64,000 bases of DNA from Lentimicrobium saccharophilum (lineage in GTDB: Bacteria; Bacteroidota; Bacteroidia; Bacteroidales; Lentimicrobiaceae), in assembly GCF_001192835.1 (NCBI RefSeq), contig NZ_DF968182.1, forward strand, positions 1,490,968 to 1,554,967, read 5' to 3'. The translations under genes were made by a program, and so were the position numbers. The notes beneath the pieces are model-generated. The model saw only the letters and a list, made by a program, of their open reading frames with translations, was not told the origin of the DNA and did no database searches. Shown piece after piece: positions 1-8,260 of the stretch (position 1 is the first letter of the stretch; each line of letters begins with the position of its first letter).

Positions 1-164
1 ACCAATCCGTACAAGAGGTTGGAATCCTGATAGATAACTTCCGGGTATTCAAATACATTGGGATCAGCGGCATACTTCCGGTAAACGAAAAAGGCTCCCC
101 AGGCCAGCAAGGCTGAAATGAAATCTGCAATGACGTAACGTGCGACCTGTAGTTTTTTATTCAT
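1..164 (-). CDS. Sugar transferase (undecaprenyl-phosphate hexose phosphotransferase type), N-terminus only
   Basis: Only the first 54 or so codons are in the window; the gene runs off the left edge. The start, MNKKLQVARYVIADF, followed by a hydrophobic stretch (ISALLAWGAFFVY) and a YRKY segment, is typical of Bacteroidota polyprenyl-phosphate sugar transferases, which begin with a membrane helix and put the first sugar on the lipid carrier in exopolysaccharide or O-antigen synthesis. The catalytic C-terminal domain is not visible, so the call rests on the N-terminus and context. The ATG overlaps the stop of the upstream lipoprotein gene in an ATGA arrangement, so the two are translationally coupled. 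Confidence 0.6.
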   Translation of the reverse strand, partial: MNKKLQVARYVIADFISALLAWGAFFVYRKYAADPNVFEYPEVIYQDSNLLYGL

Positions 165-1063
165 TTCGCAGTATTAAAATATATCAGTTTCAGGTTATCA
201 AGATAAATACCGGCCTGTTCCATGCCTTCATCCGTCTGTGCCCCGAAGAATATCCTGAAGTCAGTTGCATTCGGGGTATCATACTTGGGAACCGTAAGGT
301 TAACGTATACTTTATTCCAGTTTTCACTTTTATTGAGAATCAGCAAAGGGCGCTGCACCTGCATCCCTGAAGAAAGGTAAAAAACGCCTACAACCAGCGC
401 GTTATCAGTTTTGTAGTTCATCTCCAGAAATACTTCGGAGCCGGCAGCCGGAAAGTCGTAGGCTTCACTGGTTACAGCCTCAAATATAGAGGTATCTGCC
501 GGCAGGTGCACAAATCCCGAGTACTCGCCCGGCTCTCCGGTCATGTTAAAACGCAATGCCGGATCGTTGGTCCGCTGCAACCTCACCGTGCTTTTAGCGG
601 TCGTGTCGAGCGTCATGCTGCTCAGCTCAAAACTCTCCATCCATGGGAACAATACACCCTGACGGTATGAAGTAACTGTATCTGTGACCTGGATTACACT
701 GTCCCTGACCAGGACAATATCTTTAACGATCGGGGCAAAATAAGGATATATGGCCCTGGTGCCTGAGATGCCGTTCAGCTTGATGCCCGGCCTTATGGTG
801 ACCTTCTTCAGGCCTTCCGAGAGGATAGGGACGGTTGCCGGCAGTTCAAAGGCACCGATCAGGGTTTCATCCACATACACCCACGCATCCGTGATCTTGT
901 GCGAAGCGGTTCCCTGCTCATACTGCGTATTTAAACCGATTTTTTCAATAAAGAGATAAGATGGCACCAACGAAGCATCATCCTTCTTTTCACAACCCCC
1001 TGAGAGAATGGCTATAAATACAAACAGAAATAATAACCTGGCTATTGGTAATTTTCCCCTCAT
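161..1063 (-). CDS. Lipoprotein of unknown function
   Basis: 300 residues. The N-terminus is a lipoprotein signal: two Arg/Lys residues, a hydrophobic core and the lipobox LSGGC with Cys24, so the mature protein should be lipid-anchored in the envelope. The remainder is predicted beta-rich. A C-terminal part with FLEMNYKTDN and AGIYLDNLKLIYF resembles carbohydrate-binding-like jelly-roll modules, but I do not recognise a named family. It sits between a Gfo/Idh oxidoreductase and a sugar transferase on the same strand and overlaps the latter by 4 bases, suggesting a role in cell-surface polysaccharide assembly. That role is inference from position only. Confidence 0.7.
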   Translation of the reverse strand: MRGKLPIARLLFLFVFIAILSGGCEKKDDASLVPSYLFIEKIGLNTQYEQGTASHKITDAWVYVDETLIGAFELPATVPILSEGLKKVTIRPGIKLNGISGTRAIYPYFAPIVKDIVLVRDSVIQVTDTVTSYRQGVLFPWMESFELSSMTLDTTAKSTVRLQRTNDPALRFNMTGEPGEYSGFVHLPADTSIFEAVTSEAYDFPAAGSEVFLEMNYKTDNALVVGVFYLSSGMQVQRPLLILNKSENWNKVYVNLTVPKYDTPNATDFRIFFGAQTDEGMEQAGIYLDNLKLIYFNTAK

Positions 1064-1182
1064 AAATTCCCGGTTTTCGCTGGCTTTACCTTATGCAGGA
1101 ATGAACGCTTATGGCATGCAATTATTGCCTGCATTGCTGATTTTAAAAAAAATTTTTTTCGGAATTTTAAATCCTTTCCGGA

Positions 1183-2169
1183 TCAGATCAGGTTTGCTGC
1201 ACTGTTCATCTTACCGATGATCCTGTATGCCAGGTCCAGCGCGGCATAGCCATCGTTGATGGTAACCGGCGGAGATGTGTTGTTATTGATCGCATCGGCA
1301 AAACTTTCAAGCTCTGTCTGTATGGCATTCAGCGGCTTCACTTCGGGCTGGTCAAACAATATCTGTTTGGGCAGTTTGCCGGGGCCCAGATCAAGGATCA
1401 TGGCCAGGGGATCGGCAGTGGCAGGATCCACCCCACGCATACGGATAATCTCTGTCTTTTTATCCAGAAAATCAACGGCAATGTAAGCATCCCGCTGAAA
1501 GAACCTTGATTTCCTCATGTTCTTCATCGATATCCGGCTGGCAGTCAGATTCGCCACGCAGCCATTGTCGAATTCGATGCGTGCATTGGCAATATCCGGC
1601 GTATCGCTCACCACTGCCACACCGCTGGCACTCACTTTCCGGATATTTGCCTTCACAATGCTGAGCACGATATCCAGGTCATGGATCATCAGGTCAAGGA
1701 TTACCGGTACATCGGTGCCCCTGGGATTAAACTGGGCCAGGCGATGGGTCTCTATAAACATAGGATTTTCGATATATGGGGATGCCGCGATAAAAGCGGG
1801 ATTGAACCGCTCTACATGCCCCACCTGAACCTTCACGCCGGCTTCTTCCGCCAGGTCAATCAACAGGCGCGCTTCCTCCGGAGTGGTAACCACCGGTTTT
1901 TCAATAAACACGTGCCTGAATTTTTTCAGTGCTTTTGAAGCGCAGTCGAAATGCGACAGGGTCGGAGTCACAATATCCACCACATCTACCTGGTCGATCA
2001 GTTCATCGATGGTGTCGAATGATTTCACCGATAAATCTTTTTCCACCTTACGGGCGTTCTCCGCATCGGCATCGTAAAAACCGACAAGTTCATACCTGTC
2101 CGTCTGTTTGATACATTTCAGGTGAATTTTTCCCAGGTGCCCTGCACCCAACACGCCGATTTTAAGCAT
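1183..2169 (-). CDS. Gfo/Idh/MocA family NAD(P)-dependent oxidoreductase
   Basis: 328 residues, normal for the family. The N-terminus is a Rossmann fold with G8-x-G10-x-x-G13 (VLGAGHLG) for NAD(P) binding, and the family EKP motif is at residues 90-92 (FIEKPVVTT). D159, H163 and D164 in the segment LDLMIHDLD fit the C-terminal catalytic region. Members oxidise or reduce sugars, inositols or UDP-sugars; the substrate cannot be read from the sequence. With the downstream lipoprotein and sugar transferase it probably belongs to a polysaccharide-precursor operon. It is divergent from pcm, with 84 bases between the two starts. Confidence 0.85.
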   Translation of the reverse strand: MLKIGVLGAGHLGKIHLKCIKQTDRYELVGFYDADAENARKVEKDLSVKSFDTIDELIDQVDVVDIVTPTLSHFDCASKALKKFRHVFIEKPVVTTPEEARLLIDLAEEAGVKVQVGHVERFNPAFIAASPYIENPMFIETHRLAQFNPRGTDVPVILDLMIHDLDIVLSIVKANIRKVSASGVAVVSDTPDIANARIEFDNGCVANLTASRISMKNMRKSRFFQRDAYIAVDFLDKKTEIIRMRGVDPATADPLAMILDLGPGKLPKQILFDQPEVKPLNAIQTELESFADAINNNTSPPVTINDGYAALDLAYRIIGKMNSAANLI

Positions 2170-2215
2170 ATTCAGAAGTTGAGAATGATGAATTAGTAAA
2201 ACCCTGCGAAATTAG

Positions 2216-2223
2216 TAATTTTG
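2216..2223 (+). promoter_or_regulatory. -7 box candidate for pcm
   Basis: TAATTTTG matches the Bacteroidota -7 consensus TAnnTTTG exactly and lies 30 bases before the chosen pcm ATG. No TTG lies at the usual -33 distance; the nearest is about 34 bases further upstream. The TTG that could extend the pcm reading frame upstream is part of this box, which supports the downstream ATG as the start. Confidence 0.45.
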
Positions 2224-2253
2224 GCCACAATTTATCATAAGCGGGGCAATTCG

Positions 2254-2916
2254 ATGAGCGGGAATAAATTTACCGACACATTCCGTCATAAAGGACTGAG
2301 AAAGAAACTGACAGAGACCGTAAGGCAAAAAGGAATATCTGATGAAAACGTACTCAGGGCAATGGAGGCTGTCCCCCGTCACTGGTTTTTCGACAGCGGG
2401 TTTCTGGAGTTTGCATACGAAGACAAGGCCTTCCCCATAGCTGCCGGACAAACCATCTCACAACCCTTTACCGTTGCTTTTCAAACCCAGCTGCTGCAGG
2501 TTAAGAAAGGGGATAAAATTCTGGAAGTCGGCACCGGCTCAGGCTATCAGGCCAGTATTCTCTACCAGATGGGCGCCAAGGTATTCTCGGTGGAGAGGCA
2601 GCGTGCCCTGTATTCAAAAGCAAAGGAGATGCTCCCGGCTGCTGGTTACCTGATCAAAACATTCTTCGGCGACGGCTACAAAGGTCTGCCCGCTTTTGCC
2701 CCTTTCGATAAGATTATCGTGACTGCCGGCGCCCCCTATATCCCCGACGCCCTGAAAGAACAGCTGAAACCGGGCGGAATCCTCGTTATCCCTGTAGATG
2801 ACGACGACTACCAGATTATGACCTCCGTTAAAAGAAATGCCGACGGCTCTTTCGAAACCATGCAGCACGGCAGGTTCAGGTTTGTTCCCCTGCTGGGGGA
2901 TAAAGCGCATGATTAA
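2254..2916 (+). CDS. pcm: Protein-L-isoaspartate O-methyltransferase
   Basis: 220 residues from the ATG at 2254. The enzyme uses S-adenosylmethionine to methylate L-isoaspartyl residues in aged proteins, starting their repair in the cytoplasm. The family block GQTISQP is at residues 65-71, and the SAM-binding loop EVGTGSGY at 91-98. PGGILVIPV near residue 180 is the usual strand after the substrate region. Length and motif order are normal. An in-frame TTG 33 bases upstream lies within a promoter-like box and is therefore unlikely to be the start. It is divergent from the Gfo/Idh gene and followed by a repeat-filled gap. Confidence 0.92.
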   Translation: MSGNKFTDTFRHKGLRKKLTETVRQKGISDENVLRAMEAVPRHWFFDSGFLEFAYEDKAFPIAAGQTISQPFTVAFQTQLLQVKKGDKILEVGTGSGYQASILYQMGAKVFSVERQRALYSKAKEMLPAAGYLIKTFFGDGYKGLPAFAPFDKIIVTAGAPYIPDALKEQLKPGGILVIPVDDDDYQIMTSVKRNADGSFETMQHGRFRFVPLLGDKAHD

Positions 2917-2921
2917 GGTTC

Positions 2922-2978
2922 AGGGATTTGAGGATTTGAGGATTTGAGGATTTGAGGATTTGAGGATTTGAGAATTTG
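2922..2978. repeat. 8-bp tandem repeat, about 7 units
   Basis: The unit AGGATTTG is repeated about seven times directly after the pcm stop. The first unit carries one extra G and the last has one substitution. It decays into AT-rich sequence on the right. This is a simple slippage-prone repeat with no spacers, so not a CRISPR. Confidence 0.9.
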
Positions 2979-3005
2979 AAAATTTAAGGATTCATCTCAT
3001 CTGTT

Positions 3006-3038
3006 GTCCGTGGCACGCGTCTAAAGACGCGCGCTAAC
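3006..3038. repeat. 33-bp palindromic repeat, copy 1
   Basis: Begins GTCCGTGGCACGCGTCT and ends with GCGCGCTAAC. Its core GCGTCT-AA-AGACGC is a hairpin. It differs from copy 2 at 3896 by one base (TAA versus TGA in the loop). The form resembles REP elements; its origin is unknown. Confidence 0.8.
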
Positions 3039-3205
3039 TGGATTCCATGATTCTCTGTTTTCTTTGTAATCCCAGTAACGTAAGGCAGTGCGAAAAAATT
3101 TCAGCATTCGCAAAAGCGACCTTCTGGTTTTCGTAAGCTATATCATCTTATAAAACTAAAACAGCTAACCTTGGTACTACAGAAAAACAGGCAGTCGTGT
3201 TGCGA

Positions 3206-3311
3206 ATGCGAGGCCCCGCGGCCTGAGCGGATAAAAATAAGAAAGTCAACAGTTTGTGCTGACATCATTAGGCATTGATTGGAATATCAGTAGAAAGAAG
3301 ACCTGACAAGT
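3206..3311. repeat. 106-bp direct repeat, copy 1
   Basis: Starts ATGCGAGGCCCCGCGGCCTG and ends GACCTGACAAGT. The second copy, at 3649-3754, has the same length and about four substitutions, so the duplication is fairly recent. The GC-rich start contains a small GGCCCCGCGGCC palindrome. No coding capacity is conserved. Confidence 0.85.
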
Positions 3312-3371
3312 TGAAGCGCATCTGCATGGAAAATCACTCATTCCCAACGGATTACCTTTTCTTTAGTTCCT

Positions 3372-3589
3372 GTACTTTTGGCTTGATCCAAAAGTACCAA
3401 AAGATCAAGGCTTTCCAAAAATGGCTGAAAACAGGCGAGCGTTTGGGCAGGAAGAAACGAAGGTTGTTACAATTTCACCCTACTGAATACCGATGTACAA
3501 AAATCTCCCGTGCATCGCCAGCCATCATCGCAGGCGTTTCTTCTCTATTTTTTCGCTGCCTGTTTTCTTAACGCCATTTTTGGAAGGCC
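3372..3589. repeat. Inverted-repeat element (REP/MITE-like)
   Basis: The left end is a perfect hairpin: GTACTTTTGG (3372-3381), a 6-base loop, and CCAAAAGTAC (3388-3397). Next come long imperfect inverted arms: GGCTTTCCAAAAATGG followed by GAAAACAGGC (3409-3436) pair with GCCTGTTTTC and CCATTTTTGGAAGGCC (3558-3589). GAAGAAACG (3451-3459) pairs with CGTTTCTTC (3535-3543). The element carries no transposase. The architecture suggests a non-autonomous mobile or structured repeat; that is inference. Confidence 0.7.
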
Positions 3590-3648
3590 AATCCTATTTT
3601 AATTGTTGATCCCGCTTACGCGGACATACTTGTCCAGGCCAAAAAAAT

Positions 3649-3754
3649 ATGCGAGGCCCCGCGGCCTGAGCGGATAAAAAGAAGAAAGTCAACAGTTTGT
3701 GCTGACATCACCAGGAATTGATTGGAATATCAGTAGAAAGAAGACCTGACAAGT
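3649..3754. repeat. 106-bp direct repeat, copy 2
   Basis: Near-identical to 3206-3311. The two copies flank the inverted-repeat element at 3372-3589, so the whole block could have arisen by duplication of the flank or by recombination between repeats. Confidence 0.85.
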
Positions 3755-3895
3755 CGGAAGAAGACTTGTTAGGTCAGGTCGTTGAATTTTTTAGTCAGGC
3801 CCTATGGAGAAGTCAGGAAATGCGGGGACGCAGAATAATCATTGCGTCATTGCGACTTTGCGCGGGCTTGGTTATGCAGGCTTTATTCTGTTGAG

Positions 3896-3928
3896 GTCCG
3901 TGGCACGCGTCTGAAGACGCGCGCTAAC
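3896..3928. repeat. 33-bp palindromic repeat, copy 2
   Basis: Second copy of the repeat at 3006, same orientation, one base different in the hairpin loop. Confidence 0.8.
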
Positions 3929-4050
3929 ACAAGAAATTGCGGGTTCGCAAAACATTCTTTGCGTCATTGCAGCTTACCCCGGTATGGCGGAGGCTTTGCG
4001 CGGGGCAGCAGTTGCTCCGATTGCAATCGAAGCCACAATCATGACAATCT

Positions 4051-4830
4051 TCAGTTGCCTGCCTTCACCACCACCTTGACCGATTCCACGATTTTCATGG
4101 CAGTGGTGAGGGTTTCCAGGTCATTGTAAAGCTTTCCGTCGGCACCGGCATGGTGGCTGCGCCCGATTGGTTGCATGGGGTATTCCCCGGGCACACCCGC
4201 CGTCACTTCTGCGGCATAGACGATGGCGGGTTGCGAAGAGGTCTTGTACTCCCTGTCATCGGGAAATTTATTGTTGGTCCAGTAGCGGTTCCAGTCCCAG
4301 CTCTGGTTGATCTCCATCAGCACCCGGAATTTTCCGCTCATAGGCTTGTCAGTCCTTGTTTCGAGGGTGAAATTTGCTTTGGGGGTGGCACCCGAATAAG
4401 CATCCGGAACCTCAAAGCCCGGACGGGGCATAAAGTTGCCCTTGTCGTTCATCACATTCCGCTTATGCGCCCAGTAAGGCAGGGCAGCGGGACGCTGTAT
4501 CTCACCGGCCTTCCACCTGCCGGTGGATTTGTCACCGTAAGCGAAAACCCCTTTGGCAATGGATGCAGCCACGAATAATGTCTGAATGTAATTGCCATCT
4601 ATATCCTCGATCCAAACCGCCATCAACGGATGGTTATGCTCAGGTCCTTTGACAAACTCCAGGTTCAGGGCATTGCCCTGCCCGTTAATATTGGTCTGAA
4701 AAGTCAGGTGCTCCACCGCTTTTGCCTTTTTGCGCTTCTGAAAACCATCGCCCCCCGGGACAAAGGCTATCAGGGCAACCGCAGAAGCAACAAGTACCAG
4801 CGTGATCAGGGTGTTGTTTATGTTTTTCAT
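4051..4830 (-). CDS. DUF2271-like exported protein
   Basis: 259 residues from the second ATG (MKNINN). This start is preferred because GGAG lies 9 bases before it, whereas the ATG 9 bases upstream touches the same GGAG. The N-terminus is a signal peptide or membrane anchor (TLITLVLVASAVALIAF), so the protein is probably periplasmic. The segments VWIEDIDGNYIQTLFV and LMEINQSWDWN fit DUF2271, a periplasmic domain often encoded beside iron or redox transport genes; its biochemical role is not established. It starts 20 bases after the TonB receptor gene, on the same strand, and is probably co-transcribed, so it may handle the receptor's ligand. Confidence 0.65.
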   Translation of the reverse strand: MKNINNTLITLVLVASAVALIAFVPGGDGFQKRKKAKAVEHLTFQTNINGQGNALNLEFVKGPEHNHPLMAVWIEDIDGNYIQTLFVAASIAKGVFAYGDKSTGRWKAGEIQRPAALPYWAHKRNVMNDKGNFMPRPGFEVPDAYSGATPKANFTLETRTDKPMSGKFRVLMEINQSWDWNRYWTNNKFPDDREYKTSSQPAIVYAAEVTAGVPGEYPMQPIGRSHHAGADGKLYNDLETLTTAMKIVESVKVVVKAGN

Positions 4831-4850
4831 ATCACTCATCTCCGTTCAGG

Positions 4851-7241
4851 TTAAAATTCCACAATAATTCCCACTGTCGGCAGCAAACGGCCTGCCAGAT
4901 TCACCACCTCCTTGATCTGGTAGCGCGAAGGATCGGCCGGATCGATAAGGTCATTACCAAGACCATCGGTCACCGTGGTAAGGTTGGGCGCCCCTTCCTG
5001 CTGAAAGTTATAGGCATTCTGGATGTCCACATAAAAATTAAACGACCACTTATCGAAAAAGTATTGCTTATCCACCCTGACATCCAGCTGATGGGCGTTT
5101 TCCGTCCTCAGGGTGTTGAAACGGCTGAAGTCGAGATATCCCTGCCGGCGGGCATCCCAGGCCTCGCGCAGCGAAGAACGGTCCAGGTCCCAGGGGGTAA
5201 AAGGGCTTCCGCCGATAAACCTCCATTTGGCTCCCAGATTCCAGTTTTTCCCAAGATCTATTCCCAGGGTGGTGTTCAGGAGGTGCCGGTTATCCCAGGC
5301 TGAGGGAATAAATTTATCGTTAAAATCCTTAAACTCACTTCTTACAAACGTATAGGAGACAATCAGGTCTACCCGGTCCATCAGCCGGTCGCGCAGATAA
5401 ACCTCAAAACCGTAAGCCCTTCCTGTTCCGGTCGAGGTCACCTCTTCGTTGCCGAATACCCCGAAATCACCACCCTTGTTGGCCAGGGATATGGAGTCAA
5501 CCACCGATACCGGATAATCATTGTAATGTTTGTAAAAACCCTCCAGGGTTAGTTTCGCCGTTTCATTCCGTCGGTATTCCACTCCAGCCACTACATGGTT
5601 CGAAGCAATGTATTTCAGGTTGTTATCCTTGTTTACGAGCCTGCCCGCATTGTCGCGGTAACCCAGGGTGGTATAGGCCGGCCGCTGGAAATAACGGCCG
5701 GTATTGAAATTCAGGAAGAATTTATCGGTAAGCGCCCATGCCGCCGAAAACCTCGGGGATAACTGGTTTAAAGGATTTGACATATTCTCCGAATAGGAAT
5801 TGCCGTCGGTACGCATGCCCAGCGACAGGATCAGGCGGTCGTTTGCGAAGTTCCGGCTCACCTGGGCAAAAGCATGGTATTTAAACATGTCAATTTCCGA
5901 TCCATACCTGATCTCGCGGAGCGTATCCTCGGCAAGGGGAATAAAAACCTGCTGAAAGGTGTTGGTGGTATAGCGGGCATACTCTCCGCCCCCGCCGGCA
6001 ATAATCTTGTAGCCGTTGATCCGTGATGAATTCTCGTAACGGAATTTGTTCTCCATTTCCTGGGAGGTATAGTCAATGGAAAGCGGCAGGCTTTCATCGT
6101 TGTTGATGTGCTTGTAGGCCACATTGCTGAGCATATTGCGGCTGAGCACCCAGGTATCGAAGGAGTTAGTCCTGAAATGCCTGTACACAGCGCCTATGGC
6201 ATAATTCCACTGTTCATTCACCGGAAGGTAGTTGAGGATATAACGCTGATCTTCGGTGGGATCCTTAATCCCGGTATTCAGCACCGATTTATCAATGGCG
6301 CCGATACCCAGAAAGGTAAGTTCGTTCTTCTGGTCGAAACGGGTTTTCACCTTAAACTGAAAGTCGTTATAGGTAGGCAGAAACGGCAGGCCGATCAGGT
6401 CGAACAGAAACTGCAGGTAAGAGCGGCGGGCTGACACCAGAAAGGTGGTGTTCTCGCTCAGGGGACCGTTGAGGGTAAGCGCCAGGTCGGAAGCGCCGAC
6501 AGCGCCCTTGAAGATCAGCCGCTCGGGGTTCCCGTCGATCTGCCGCATTTCAATCACCGAACTCAGGGTATTTCCGCGGTTGGCCGGAAAAGCGCCGGAA
6601 TAGAAGTCCACTTCACGGATAAAATCCACATTGATGATGCCCACCGGACCGCCGGCGGATCCCTGTGTGGCGAAGTGGTTGAGGTTGGGAATCTCCATAC
6701 CGTCGAGATAGAAACGGTTTTCACTGGGTCCGCCGCCGCGCACAATGATGTCGTTGCGGAACGAAACGGTGGAAGCCACCCCCGGCAAAGCCTGTATCAC
6801 CTTACTGATGTCCCGGTTGGCGCCCGGACTCTTTTCAATCTCACCGATGCCCAGCGTGCGCATGGAAACCGGGCTTTCCTCGGTCTTCCGGAATGGCGAG
6901 GCCTTCACCACTACCTGTTCCAGCTGAATGGCTGTCTCACGCATCGGGATATCCACAAACACCGTCTTGGCATTGGTCACCTGAAACTCTTCACTGATGT
7001 AGGATTCAAATCCAACGGAAGTAGCCGCCAGTTTCACAAAACCGGGCTGAATCCCGGTAAAAATAAAGTTTCCGTCAAGGTCGGAAGTGGACCCTATGTT
7101 GGTGCCGAATATCACGATATTGGTAAACGGAAGGGGCTCATTGCTCTTTTCATTGAAAACACGGCCCCTGATCGTTCCGTTCTGCGCCGTCGCAGCAAAG
7201 GAAAACAATACAATCAGCAAGGGTAAAAATAATTTCTTCAT
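4851..7241 (-). CDS. TonB-dependent outer-membrane receptor
   Basis: 796 residues. Signal peptide 1-19 (ends ATAQ). A CarboxypepD-regulatory-like beta-sandwich follows (about 22-110, starting GTIRGRVFNEKSNEPLPF), then the plug (about 115-230, with VVVKASPFRKTEESPVSMR and the signature NDIIVRGGGPSENRFYLDG), and a 22-strand-type barrel ending in an aromatic residue (IIVEF), as outer-membrane porins do. Substrate unknown; the downstream DUF2271-like gene hints at metal or redox-related uptake. Energy would come from a TonB-ExbBD system outside the window. It is not a SusC: there is no SusD partner and it is shorter. Confidence 0.9.
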   Translation of the reverse strand: MKKLFLPLLIVLFSFAATAQNGTIRGRVFNEKSNEPLPFTNIVIFGTNIGSTSDLDGNFIFTGIQPGFVKLAATSVGFESYISEEFQVTNAKTVFVDIPMRETAIQLEQVVVKASPFRKTEESPVSMRTLGIGEIEKSPGANRDISKVIQALPGVASTVSFRNDIIVRGGGPSENRFYLDGMEIPNLNHFATQGSAGGPVGIINVDFIREVDFYSGAFPANRGNTLSSVIEMRQIDGNPERLIFKGAVGASDLALTLNGPLSENTTFLVSARRSYLQFLFDLIGLPFLPTYNDFQFKVKTRFDQKNELTFLGIGAIDKSVLNTGIKDPTEDQRYILNYLPVNEQWNYAIGAVYRHFRTNSFDTWVLSRNMLSNVAYKHINNDESLPLSIDYTSQEMENKFRYENSSRINGYKIIAGGGGEYARYTTNTFQQVFIPLAEDTLREIRYGSEIDMFKYHAFAQVSRNFANDRLILSLGMRTDGNSYSENMSNPLNQLSPRFSAAWALTDKFFLNFNTGRYFQRPAYTTLGYRDNAGRLVNKDNNLKYIASNHVVAGVEYRRNETAKLTLEGFYKHYNDYPVSVVDSISLANKGGDFGVFGNEEVTSTGTGRAYGFEVYLRDRLMDRVDLIVSYTFVRSEFKDFNDKFIPSAWDNRHLLNTTLGIDLGKNWNLGAKWRFIGGSPFTPWDLDRSSLREAWDARRQGYLDFSRFNTLRTENAHQLDVRVDKQYFFDKWSFNFYVDIQNAYNFQQEGAPNLTTVTDGLGNDLIDPADPSRYQIKEVVNLAGRLLPTVGIIVEF

Positions 7242-7333
7242 CCGGGTATTGAAAAAGTTTGTTTAATATATCTGACTGATTCCATAAACATAAATAAACA
7301 AGATTGGTTCACCAATTTTCGAAAACATGAAAA

Positions 7334-8260
7334 CTAATTATCCCTGTAAGCAGCGGCGATGATCTCCGCGTTGAATTCCGGGCCGTTCATTCCATCCAGC
7401 CACCTGATTTTCAGGCCTTTTTTTTCCATCCTTCTGAACCAGGTCATCTGCCGCTTGGCAAACTGGTGAATAGCGGTGTTCAGGCTGCTGAACATCTCGT
7501 CATAACTGATTTCTCCTGTCAGGTGCATGGTCAGGTACCTGTATTCCAGCCCGTAATACCTGAGGTCTTCAGGAGACACCCCGCTGTTTAATAATTGACT
7601 GACTTCATTCAACATCCCCGCCTCCAGTCTGGCTTTAAGCCGTGCCGTAATCCTTTCGCGGATCAGCACCCGGGGCATGCTGATGCCGAAGATCAGCTGT
7701 CTGTTGGCCTTAACAATCCTCTGCGGAAAATCATGATCCCTGTCGTTATCCGCCATGGCTACTTCTATGGCCCTGATCAGCCGTCCGCGGTCGGTGAGGT
7801 CGGTGGTATTGTGCAGATCCGAAAGTCCCTGAAGCATCTGCGCCAGGGCTTCATCGCTCATGCCGGCGGCCTTCTCCCTGAACACGGGGTCTTCGGGCGC
7901 TTCGGCCAGGCTGTACAGGCCGAGGGCCGTTTCGAGGTACATTCCACTGCCCCCGCAAACCACCACCGGGCGGCTTCGTTGGGTGATCTCCCGCACCGCC
8001 CTGTCGAAATCCCTGCTGTAATCATAGATACTGTAGCGGCTGCCGGCATCGGCAATATCGATCAGATGGGCGGGCACCCGCCCCCCTTCCACCACATAAT
8101 CCTCCATATCCTTGCCGCTGCCGAGGTCCATACCCCGGTATACCTGCCGTGAGTCGGCCGAGATTACTTCAGCCCCCAGCGCACTGGCGGCCAGGGCCGC
8201 AACCCGCGTTTTGCCCGTCGCGGTGGGGCCAAGGATAAAAATCATGCGTTCAGCGTTCAT
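7334..8260 (-). CDS. miaA: tRNA dimethylallyltransferase
   Basis: 308 residues, the normal length. The enzyme transfers a dimethylallyl group to N6 of A37 in tRNAs reading UNN codons. The P-loop GPTATGKT is at residues 11-18. SADSRQVYRGMDLGSGKD (about 34-51) is the tRNA/substrate block, and GGSGMY and RQMTWFRR further on are family signatures. Its ATG overlaps the stop of the upstream glycosyltransferase gene by 4 bases (ATGA), so translation is probably coupled. Confidence 0.95.
   Translation of the reverse strand: MNAERMIFILGPTATGKTRVAALAASALGAEVISADSRQVYRGMDLGSGKDMEDYVVEGGRVPAHLIDIADAGSRYSIYDYSRDFDRAVREITQRSRPVVVCGGSGMYLETALGLYSLAEAPEDPVFREKAAGMSDEALAQMLQGLSDLHNTTDLTDRGRLIRAIEVAMADNDRDHDFPQRIVKANRQLIFGISMPRVLIRERITARLKARLEAGMLNEVSQLLNSGVSPEDLRYYGLEYRYLTMHLTGEISYDEMFSSLNTAIHQFAKRQMTWFRRMEKKGLKIRWLDGMNGPEFNAEIIAAAYRDN

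Larger units (their letters stand above)
2917..4050. other. Repeat-rich gene-free gap of 1.1 kb
   Basis: No convincing gene lies here between pcm and the convergent DUF2271-like gene. The stretch holds an 8-bp tandem repeat, two copies of a 33-bp palindromic repeat, two copies of a 106-bp repeat, and one roughly 220-bp inverted-repeat element, each listed separately. A 98-codon open frame on the plus strand (3275-3571) runs through the inverted-repeat element and is best explained by it. Confidence 0.75.

Noticed and set aside
2922-2978. Possible CRISPR or regulatory array
   Set aside because: The 8-bp units are directly adjacent with no spacers; simple slippage repeat.
3275-3571. 98-codon frame in the repeat gap
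   Set aside because: It runs exactly through the inverted-repeat element and has no ribosome binding site or family features.
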